DNA of 43,217 nt from Pirellulales bacterium (GTDB lineage: Bacteria; Planctomycetota; Planctomycetia; Pirellulales; JAIMBC01), in the NCBI GenBank assembly GCA_023511675.1, contig JAIMBC010000011.1, forward strand, positions 1 to 43,217, written 5' to 3'. The notes below the pieces were generated by a model. That model was given only the letters and a program-made list of their open reading frames with translations, made no database searches and was not told where the DNA came from. Both the position numbers and the translations under genes were made by a program. Shown here one piece after another: positions 9,295 to 16,252 of this stretch. Numbering within the stretch: position 1 is the first letter of the stretch; each line of letters starts with the position of its first letter.

Positions 9295-10095
9295 ATGCAC
9301 GCGACCACTGCCATCACTGATTACGTAGCTGCTGTCTGGCGATGCCGCTACTTCTGGTTCTCGCTGGTCAAGAACGACCTGCGCACGCGCTACCACCGCT
9401 CGCTGCTCGGGCTGGGCTGGTCCTTGCTGAACCCACTGGCCATGACGGCCGTGCTCTGTACGGTGTTCCATCGCCTGTGGGGCCTGCCGATCAGCGAGTA
9501 TGGTCCCTTTGTTCTCTCTGGCCTGGCCTTCTGGGGTTTCATTAGCACCTGCACCTTGCAGGGCTGCCGCTGTTTCTATCAGGCCGAAACGTATATCCGA
9601 CAGTACCCCGCGCCGCTGGTGATCTACCCGTTGCGTACAGCCCTGGGGGCCGGCTTCCACTTGGTCATTGCGCTGTGTGTGGTCCTGGCGGCCACCTGGT
9701 GGTTCCAGGGCCTGGGCAACCTGGGGGCTTTGTGGAGCCTGTTGCCCACGCTGCTGGTGTTGTTCGTGCTCGGCTGGTCCCTGGCCATCCTGGCTGGTGT
9801 TGCCAATGTGATGTTTCCAGACATGCAGCACCTGCTGGAGGTCGGGCTGCAAATCCTGTTTTACGCCACCCCCATCCTTTACAAGGCGGAGATGTTACGC
9901 GAACGCGGCCAGGGATGGCTGGTGGACCTGAACCCCATGGCCGTGTTTCTGGACTGCCTGCGCCATCCCCTGCTGGAAGGCCGGCCGCCTTCGCTCGCCT
10001 TGCTGGGGCATGCCTGCCTCTGGGGGTTGCTGGCAGCCACGGCCTCGGGCATCTGCCTGGCCCGCTGGCAGCGGCGGCTGGTATTCCTGTTGTGA
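9295..10095 (+). CDS. wzm: Polysaccharide ABC transporter permease (ABC-2, Wzm type)
   Basis: A 266-residue membrane protein with about six hydrophobic helices. The N-terminal segment (LVKNDLRTRYHRSLLGLGWS) is the hallmark of ABC-2 polysaccharide permeases such as Wzm/TagG, and the helix after NVMFPDMQHLLEV matches the conserved fourth helix region. With the ATPase encoded next it would export a lipid-linked glycan across the inner membrane. ATG 9295 is preferred over the longer frame because the family starts only about 30 residues before this motif. Confidence 0.85.
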   Translation: MHATTAITDYVAAVWRCRYFWFSLVKNDLRTRYHRSLLGLGWSLLNPLAMTAVLCTVFHRLWGLPISEYGPFVLSGLAFWGFISTCTLQGCRCFYQAETYIRQYPAPLVIYPLRTALGAGFHLVIALCVVLAATWWFQGLGNLGALWSLLPTLLVLFVLGWSLAILAGVANVMFPDMQHLLEVGLQILFYATPILYKAEMLRERGQGWLVDLNPMAVFLDCLRHPLLEGRPPSLALLGHACLWGLLAATASGICLARWQRRLVFLL

Positions 10096-10346
10096 TGGAG
10101 CGTCCATGCCGCACCTGAACCGCGTGGACAAGCTGGGGGCCGACGGCTTTCCGAGGCGCACAGCCCGCCTGGCAGGGCCGCCCAGGTACCGTCCGCTTTC
10201 AGGCCGCGCGTCTAGCGCATCTGCTCATACCGCCAGAGGGCCCTGCCCGTGCCGTCCAGGTGCCTCCTCGCACGCGCGCTGCGCCCTCATCGACAGGGCG
10301 CTGCTGCCCTGCACCACGTTGCCTCGCCTCGGAGCTGCCGCGAGCC

Positions 10347-11105
10347 ATGGCCTCGATTCTGCTTGAAAACGTGTGCCTGACCTTCAGCGTACGACAGCGG
10401 ATGCGTCTCACGCTCAAGGAGTTTGTGGTGCGTTCCATGTTCCGCCAATCGCGCAATCCGCGTGTGGAGGTACGGGCGCTGCAAAACGTCAACTTGCGGA
10501 TCAACGAAGGGGAGCGCGTGGGGATCATTGGGCATAATGGGGCTGGCAAGAGCACGTTGCTGAAGCTGCTCGCCGGCGTTTACCCTCCCACCAGTGGTCG
10601 GCGGATCGTGCAGGGCCAGATCAGCTCCCTGTTTGACATTTCCCTGGGCTTCGAGCCGGAGGCCACGGGGTGGGAAAACATCGCCTTTCGTGCCTATCTG
10701 CAAGGGGAGACGCCAAGGTCTCTGCGAGAAAAGGTCCAGCCGATTGCGGACTTCAGCGAACTGGGGGACTTTCTGAATCTGCCGGTCCGCTATTACTCCG
10801 CCGGGATGCACGTGCGATTGGCCTTCTCAATTGCCACGGCCGTGGATCCGGAAATCCTGCTGGTCGATGAGGTACTGAGCGTTGGCGACCTGGCATTTCA
10901 AGAGAAGGCCCGCGCACGGATGCAGCAGATGATGGCGCGCGCCAAGCTGATCGTGCTGGTCAGCCACGACCTCGCCTCGCTAGGCAGCCTGTGCGACCGC
11001 GTGGTGTGGCTGGACCACGGCACCGTACGACTCGACGGCAGCACTCAAGAGGTGATTGAGGCGTACCGTCAGCACGTGCGCGAGCCGGGCCGGGCGGCGG
11101 CATGA
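10347..11105 (+). CDS. wzt: Polysaccharide ABC transporter ATPase (Wzt type, short form)
   Basis: A 252-residue nucleotide-binding subunit. Walker A is GHNGAGKST, the signature is YSAGMHVRLAF (the Wzt/TagH version of LSGGQ), Walker B is EILLVDEV followed by LSVGD, and the switch His is in LVSHD. The protein ends just after the ATPase core, so it lacks the C-terminal carbohydrate-binding domain that lets E. coli O9a-type Wzt recognise a terminal cap. Export would then be of the non-capped kind. The start ATG 10347 follows a 250-bp spacer after the permease. No promoter was recognised there, and the pair is probably one transcript. Confidence 0.88.
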   Translation: MASILLENVCLTFSVRQRMRLTLKEFVVRSMFRQSRNPRVEVRALQNVNLRINEGERVGIIGHNGAGKSTLLKLLAGVYPPTSGRRIVQGQISSLFDISLGFEPEATGWENIAFRAYLQGETPRSLREKVQPIADFSELGDFLNLPVRYYSAGMHVRLAFSIATAVDPEILLVDEVLSVGDLAFQEKARARMQQMMARAKLIVLVSHDLASLGSLCDRVVWLDHGTVRLDGSTQEVIEAYRQHVREPGRAAA

Positions 11106-11430
11106 TGTGCTGTGACACCACCGGCCGATACTGCTGGCCAGCGGCTCTACGTAACGCGCAAATTCCACGACACGCTCCAGCCGGCGCCGGCACGGGCCTA
11201 GACTGCTAGCCACCGCCTCCGCGGACGTGCTGCGGATTTGCCCGCCGCCCCGGGGTATCGTCCTTAAAGGCCCTCTGCCTTCGGCCCGTGAGGCATCGCC
11301 CGAGCAGCGTGGACCGTACGGCCGCCTCGGCTGCATCTCTCTCGCCTTGGGGGGCAATCGCGGCCCAGCAAGACTGGACTCGACCGGCAGTTACATTCGG
11401 CCTCATTTGAGGGTACAACCGGTGGTAGCC
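11106..11430 (+). other. Gene-free spacer before the menaquinone genes
   Basis: About 325 bp with no convincing gene. The menG frame is open from 11227, but the added residues do not resemble the family. No clear promoter, tRNA or terminator was seen. Confidence 0.4.
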
Positions 11431-12168
11431 ATGACGCGTGCCAGCGAGCTGACCGAACCGAGGTTCCTTGACAAATCGGCCGAACGCATCCGGCGGATGT
11501 TTGGCCAGATCGCCGGCCGTTACGACCTGCTCAACCATGTGCTGTCTCTGGGGATCGACCGCTCCTGGCGGCGGCGCACCGTTTGCACGGTACCGCCTGC
11601 TGGGCGCCTCCCCGTGCTGGACCTGTGCACGGGCACCGGGGATCTTGCCCTGGCATACTGGCGTGCCGGAGGGGGCGGGGTGCGCGTGGTGGGTGCTGAT
11701 TTCTGCCGTCCCATGCTGCAACGCGCCCGCGCCAAGGCGGCACGCCGCAGGGCAGCGGGGGTGAGCTTCGTGGAAGCCGACGCCCTGGCGCTGCCCTTTG
11801 TCGACGAGAGCTTCCAGATCGCAAGCTGTGCCTTCGGCCTGCGCAATACGAGCGACCCCGACCGCGCGCTGCGCGAAATGTATCGCGTGCTGTGCCCAGG
11901 CGGCCGTCTGGCCGTGCTCGAGTTCTCGCTGCCCAGGCACCACCTGCTGTCTGCCATCTATCGGTTCTACTTTGCACGGGTGCTGCCGCGTTTGGGTCAG
12001 CTCCTGGCCTGCAATCAGGAGGATGCATACAGTTACCTGCCGGCCAGCGTGCAAGAGTTTCCCGCAGGCGAGGCCCTGCTGGAGCGGCTGAGGGCGGCCG
12101 GATTCGTCGAACCTCGGTACCATGCCTTCACCTGTGGCATTGCTTGCCTGTATGTGGCGGTGAGATGA
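11431..12168 (+). CDS. menG: Demethylmenaquinone methyltransferase (UbiE/MenG family)
   Basis: A 245-residue SAM-dependent methyltransferase. The N-terminal segment MFGQIAGRYDLLNHVLSLGI is the UbiE/MenG signature, the SAM loop is VLDLCTGTGDLAL near residues 62-74, and the second family signature falls in AFGLRNTSDPDRALREMYRV. It catalyses the last step of menaquinone synthesis, methylation of demethylmenaquinone. It heads a run of menaquinone genes and its stop overlaps the next start by four bases (ATGA), so it is translationally coupled to the ubiX-like gene. ATG 11431 places the family motif at the expected distance. Confidence 0.9.
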   Translation: MTRASELTEPRFLDKSAERIRRMFGQIAGRYDLLNHVLSLGIDRSWRRRTVCTVPPAGRLPVLDLCTGTGDLALAYWRAGGGGVRVVGADFCRPMLQRARAKAARRRAAGVSFVEADALALPFVDESFQIASCAFGLRNTSDPDRALREMYRVLCPGGRLAVLEFSLPRHHLLSAIYRFYFARVLPRLGQLLACNQEDAYSYLPASVQEFPAGEALLERLRAAGFVEPRYHAFTCGIACLYVAVR

Positions 12169-12830
12169 GCACGCCTGGCGCATATGTGCTGGCAATTACG
12201 GGAGCCAGCGGCGCCGTCTACGCGGTGCGGCTGCTGGACGTGTTGCTGGCCTCTGGCAACCGCGTGCATCTGGTGATCAGCCCAGCGGGCGCCGCGGTAC
12301 TGCGCACCGAACTGGGACTGGAAGCAGACGCGGCTGCCGCCGGAGTCGAAAGCTTGCTGCCGCCGCCCGGTGAGGCTGCGGCCGAGCGTCTGGCGCGGCT
12401 GATCGGCCCGCGAGCCTCCGCAGGGCCCGTGCCGCCCGAGCAGGCGGTATGCCACGACTATCGCGACCTGCTGGCACCGATTGCCAGCGGCTCGTGGCCG
12501 ACAGCGGGCATGGTGGTATGCCCCTGCTCGGGCGGAACCTTGGCCGCCATCGCCAGCGGCATGAGCGACAACCTGATCCATCGCGCGGCGGATGTACATT
12601 TGAAAGAGCGCCGCCGCCTCGTGCTGGTACCTCGGGAGACGCCCCTCTCGCTGATCCACCTGGAGAACATGCGCCGCTGTGTGGAAGCGGGGGCGGTCGT
12701 GCTGCCGGCTGCACCGGGCTGGTACCATGGCGTGCAGGATGTGGCGGATCTGGTCAACTTTGTGGTGGCCCGCGTCTGCGATCAGCTTGGCGTGCCGCAT
12801 GCCTTGATGCGGCGTTGGGGGGAAGCGTGA
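12165..12830 (+). CDS. ubiX: Flavin prenyltransferase (UbiX/Pad1 family)
   Basis: A 221-residue protein with the FMN loop AITGASGAVYAVRLL at the N-terminus and the conserved blocks CSGGTLAAIASGMSDNLI, AADVHLKERRRLVLVPRETP and LSLIHLENM. The family makes prenylated FMN, the cofactor of UbiD-type decarboxylases. In the futalosine pathway such a decarboxylase (MqnL) acts after prenylation by MqnP, which explains the position between menG and the prenyltransferase gene. No ubiD/mqnL is in the window. A roughly 30-residue insertion around residues 60-95 makes it a little longer than E. coli UbiX. Start and stop overlap both neighbours. Confidence 0.9.
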   Translation: MSTPGAYVLAITGASGAVYAVRLLDVLLASGNRVHLVISPAGAAVLRTELGLEADAAAAGVESLLPPPGEAAAERLARLIGPRASAGPVPPEQAVCHDYRDLLAPIASGSWPTAGMVVCPCSGGTLAAIASGMSDNLIHRAADVHLKERRRLVLVPRETPLSLIHLENMRRCVEAGAVVLPAAPGWYHGVQDVADLVNFVVARVCDQLGVPHALMRRWGEA

Positions 12831-13702
12831 TCTGGAAGCACATCAGGCTGTTTCTGGAACTGATCCGCTTCAGCCATACCGTCTTTGCGCTGCCCTTCGC
12901 CTTGCTGGCCGCAGCCATGGCGTGGCTGGGACCGGAGGCGCCGCCCTGGCGCTGGCGCGACCTGGCAGGCATCGTGCTGTGCATGGTCTTCGCCCGAAGT
13001 ACGGCCATGGCCTTCAATCGGCTGGCGGATCGACGCTGGGACGCGCTGAACCCTCGCACCCGCATGCGCCATTTGCCCGCGGGGCTGCTCACGCCTGCTG
13101 CCGTGGCACTGTTCACGGCTGCCAGCGCGGTGGGGTTCTTGGCCAGTACGCTCTTGTTTCTGCCGAATCGCTGGCCGGCATATCTGGCGGTGCCGGTATT
13201 GGCCTTTGTGTGTGCGTACAGCCTGACCAAGCGGTACACGGCGCTGTCGCACTTCTGGCTGGGGGCCGCGCTGATGTTGGCCCCCGTCGCCACCTGGATT
13301 GCGATCCGCGGCGAGTTGGCATGGCCTCCTGTGGTGCTGGGTTGTGCCGTGCTGCTGTGGGTGGCCGGGTTCGACATCATCTATGCCTGCCAGGACGAGC
13401 AAGTGGATCGGCAGTGTGGTTTGCACAGCCTGCCGGCGAAACTAGGGGCAGCGCGGGCCTTGCGGGTGGCTGCTGTCTGCCACCTGGGGACCGTGGCCGC
13501 ATTGTTGCTGCTACCGCAGACCTATGCCAGCCTGGGAGGCATTTACGTCGCCGCCGTCGTGGCTGTGGCCGCGCTGCTGGCCTACGAGCATTACCTCGTT
13601 CGGCCTGACGACCTGGCCAGAGTCAATACGGCCTTCTTCCACGTGAACGCAGTCATTAGCCTGGGACTGCTGGCCGCCGGCACCCTCGATTTGCTATGGT
13701 AG
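12827..13702 (+). CDS. mqnP: UbiA-family prenyltransferase, probably MqnP
   Basis: A 291-residue polytopic membrane enzyme (about eight helices) with both Asp-rich motifs of the UbiA family: the first in NRLADRRWDALNPRT (N-x3-D-x3-D) and the second in CQDEQVDRQCGLHS. It attaches the polyprenyl tail to the naphthoquinone-ring precursor in the inner membrane. Company with ubiX and mqnE supports MqnP of the futalosine route over a ubiquinone enzyme. The start is GTG 12827, overlapping the UbiX stop as GTGA. This start gives the typical N-terminus FLELIRFSHTVFALPFAL. Confidence 0.87.
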   Translation: MIWKHIRLFLELIRFSHTVFALPFALLAAAMAWLGPEAPPWRWRDLAGIVLCMVFARSTAMAFNRLADRRWDALNPRTRMRHLPAGLLTPAAVALFTAASAVGFLASTLLFLPNRWPAYLAVPVLAFVCAYSLTKRYTALSHFWLGAALMLAPVATWIAIRGELAWPPVVLGCAVLLWVAGFDIIYACQDEQVDRQCGLHSLPAKLGAARALRVAAVCHLGTVAALLLLPQTYASLGGIYVAAVVAVAALLAYEHYLVRPDDLARVNTAFFHVNAVISLGLLAAGTLDLLW

Positions 13703-13727
13703 CCGGCACCGAGCTAGGATCGATGGT

Positions 13728-14864
13728 ATGACTGCCACCACGCACCCCGATTTCCTCCGCATCCGAGACAAGGTCTACAGCGGCCAGCGGCTCAGCTTCG
13801 AAGATGGCCTGGTGCTGTACAGCCCGCAAGTCAGCCTGCACGATGTGGGCGCGCTGGCCAACTTCGTCCGCCAGCAACGGCACGGCAACCGCGCCTACTA
13901 CAACATCAACACGCATCTGAACCCCACAAACGTGTGCGTGTATCGATGTACGTTTTGCGCCTTTCGCTCAGATCTGCGCAGCCCCAAGGGCTACGTGATG
14001 AGCGACGAGGAGATTCTTGCCCGCGGGCAGGAGGCGGTTGCGGCCGGCTGCACCGAGATGCACATCGTAGGCGGCCTGCACCACCAAAAGAAGTTCGAAT
14101 GGTATGTGCATGTGCTGCGTCTGCTGCACGAGGCCTTTCCCAGCCTGCACTTGAAGGCGTGGACGGCTGTGGAGATCCATTGGTTCCAGCACCTGACGGG
14201 GAAGTCGGCACGGGAGGTACTGCTGGAACTGATGGATGCGGGGCTGGGCAGCATGCCGGGAGGCGGCGCGGAGATTTTTCATCCCGAGGTCCGGGACCAG
14301 ATCTGCGAGCACAAGGCAGATGCCACCGCGTGGCTGGAAATTCACCGAACGGCCCACGAGCTGGGGTTGAAGACCAACTGCACCATGCTGTATGGGCATA
14401 TCGAGCAGGCGCACCATCGCGTGGACCATCTGCTGCGGCTGCGTGCGCTGCAGGACGAGACGGGTGGCTTCCAGGCCTTCATCCCCTTGGCTTTTCATCC
14501 GGCGAACACGGGGCTGGCACATCTCAAGAAGCCCTCGGTGCTGTTGGACCTGCGGACCATGGCCGTCAGCCGCTTGCTGCTGGACAACGTGCCGCACCTC
14601 AAGGCCTACTGGGTGATGCTGGGGGTGGGCACGGCCCAGGCGGCGCTGGCTTATGGCGCGGACGACCTCGACGGCACCGTGCGGCACGAGCGCATTTACC
14701 ACGATGCAGGTGCCGATACGCCTCAGATTCTCACCGTCGCGGAGCTGGAACACCTGATTCGGGAGGCGGGGCGCGAGCCGGTCGAGCGCGACACGCTCTA
14801 TCGGCCAGTGCGCCGTCAAGGGACAAGTTGGCAGGCGGTGGAGACCGCAGCCACGCTCGTCTGA
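13728..14864 (+). CDS. mqnE: Aminofutalosine synthase (radical SAM)
   Basis: A 378-residue radical SAM enzyme with 4Fe-4S motif CVYRCTFC inside NPTNVCVYRCTFCAF, and the family blocks GGLHHQKKFEWYV, LKAWTAVEIHW, SMPGGGAEIF and NTGLAHLKKPS. These match MqnE, which joins 3-[(1-carboxyvinyl)oxy]benzoate to SAM-derived adenosine to give 6-amino-6-deoxyfutalosine. It starts 25 bp after mqnP and ends the operon. mqnA, mqnB, mqnC and mqnD are not in the window. The presence of MqnE shows that this organism makes menaquinone by the futalosine route. Confidence 0.9.
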   Translation: MTATTHPDFLRIRDKVYSGQRLSFEDGLVLYSPQVSLHDVGALANFVRQQRHGNRAYYNINTHLNPTNVCVYRCTFCAFRSDLRSPKGYVMSDEEILARGQEAVAAGCTEMHIVGGLHHQKKFEWYVHVLRLLHEAFPSLHLKAWTAVEIHWFQHLTGKSAREVLLELMDAGLGSMPGGGAEIFHPEVRDQICEHKADATAWLEIHRTAHELGLKTNCTMLYGHIEQAHHRVDHLLRLRALQDETGGFQAFIPLAFHPANTGLAHLKKPSVLLDLRTMAVSRLLLDNVPHLKAYWVMLGVGTAQAALAYGADDLDGTVRHERIYHDAGADTPQILTVAELEHLIREAGREPVERDTLYRPVRRQGTSWQAVETAATLV

Positions 14865-15268
14865 GCATCCCGACGCACAGCGGGCTCTCCACGGGGCACA
14901 AGTGTGAGCCGGCCTGTGGGCTGGTGGCGGGCATGGAAGCTACGCTCACCTGTTGGCGTGACGCAAAGCGCGGCCCCCTTAAGACGCAGTTCGCCCGCCC
15001 AGGTTGACAGTCCGACGCTTCCCGATGCCCGATCTGCGGGGCTAGGATCGGTATTGTGCCGTGCCGAGGTGCGCGCAGGGCGGGTGCATGGGCCGGGCGG
15101 TTCTCCCTCCCCCCGGCGCGGCGTTCTCGGTGCCTGCGGTGGGGCACGCCGTTCGTCCCGCGGCGGCTCGCGGGCTTTGCCCGTCCCGGCGGGGGAGGGC
15201 AGGCCGAGCATGCCGGCCTGCCTCTCCCCGCTACCGGTACGGTCGCGCTGCGGTGGGTATCCCTTCGC
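14865..15268. other. Gene-free spacer between convergent genes
   Basis: About 400 bp between mqnE and the leftward ribbon-helix-helix-like gene. Short frames are present but none has family-like composition or a ribosome site. No convincing terminator hairpin with a T-run was found. Confidence 0.4.
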
Positions 15269-15721
15269 TCAGTCCGTGGCGGTGCACTCCGTCTCCTGGG
15301 TGTGGGCCGGCTGTGCGGAACCGCGTTTCTTGCTTGGAACCGTCGAAGGAGGAACCAGCTCCGTGTCGATGAACTGCAACAGCTTGGAGATGCACAGGCG
15401 GTTGACGCTGGTACCCACAATGTCGGCTTCGTCCTTCAGGTACTCCAGCATCGACTCGGGCAAGCGCACGGTAATCACCTTGCAGTCCTTGCTGGCAGTG
15501 GAGCCATCGCCATTCTGCTTGCGGAGCTGGGCAACCATCCGCTGGATCTCCGCATACGCTTCCGTCTGCTGGAATGCCGCCAGCTCCACCGGGTCCGTAA
15601 ACGTGGTGCGCACCACCCCCTGCTTGCCCAGCAGCCGGTAAACGAACTTGGCCCAGTCCGCCTCCTCCGCGTACAGCCGCTTGGCTTCCTCCAGCACGGC
15701 GTTGGCCTTGTCTTCCATCAT
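15269..15721 (-). CDS. Ribbon-helix-helix-like protein of unknown role
   Basis: A 150-residue protein. The N-terminal 70 residues are helical and acidic. Residues 80-120 (KVITVRLPESMLEYLKDEAD and onward to the SVNRLCISKLLQFID helix) resemble a ribbon-helix-helix DNA-binding unit: a strand followed by two helices. The last 30 residues are a low-complexity tail. A transcriptional or antitoxin-like regulator is possible, but no toxin gene is adjacent. The start at ATG 15721 (a second ATG follows directly) has a good AGGAG ribosome site. The product is not one I can name. Confidence 0.65.
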   Translation of the reverse strand: MMEDKANAVLEEAKRLYAEEADWAKFVYRLLGKQGVVRTTFTDPVELAAFQQTEAYAEIQRMVAQLRKQNGDGSTASKDCKVITVRLPESMLEYLKDEADIVGTSVNRLCISKLLQFIDTELVPPSTVPSKKRGSAQPAHTQETECTATD

Positions 15722-16252
15722 TGGCGCTCCTTTCCCTATTCAGGTTGCGAGAGGTCCTTTCTCGGCGGCGCACTTCCGGGCCGCCACACGCTGGCATGCT
15801 GGCACTCAAGTCAAGTGCTGTTCCCATCCCCTTATGCTGCTAGCACTTGCATCGAATCAGCTTCGCTGCCTGCGTCCTGTGCAAGGGTGCCTACGTGTGC
15901 GGCAGCCGGGGTTGTGCACACTTATTAGGCAGTGCCTCGTTTCACAATTACCAAGTGTCTAGTCGGCAAGCGTCGCTCGCCGCGAAAAGCAGCCTGGCTG
16001 TTTAACGGGAGAGAGGCCCGCCCTTGGGTGCCGGCAGTTCGCCGTAACTTGCAGTGCTGACGCCGATTTCGTTGACCCGTCCGCCAGCGTCGGTTAGATT
16101 GAAGATGTGTTGAGCTGGGCTGCTAGGGCAAGCTCAGGAAGAGTTGCTCCGGCAGCGTGAAGCACCGGGCAAGTCGGTCCGGCGCTCCCCGGCGAGGCAG
16201 GCCAGGTTCCGGCAAACGCTCGTTGCGTGCGATCCAGAGCGCCAGTCGAAGG
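15722..16252. other. Divergent intergenic region with AGCACTTG and palindromic motifs
   Basis: About 530 bp between the divergent ribbon-helix-helix-like and kinase genes, with no convincing gene. It holds the small inverted repeat GCACT-(7)-AGTGC near 15809-15825 and another AGCACTTG nearby, both upstream of the leftward gene. These could be operator-like sites. A promoter for the rightward kinase lies at 16072-16100. Confidence 0.35.
16072..16100 (+). promoter_or_regulatory. Sigma70-like promoter upstream of the Ser/Thr kinase gene
   Basis: TTGACC (16072-16077) and TAGATT (16095-16100) are spaced by 17 bp. The kinase ATG lies about 150 bp downstream. Confidence 0.45.
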
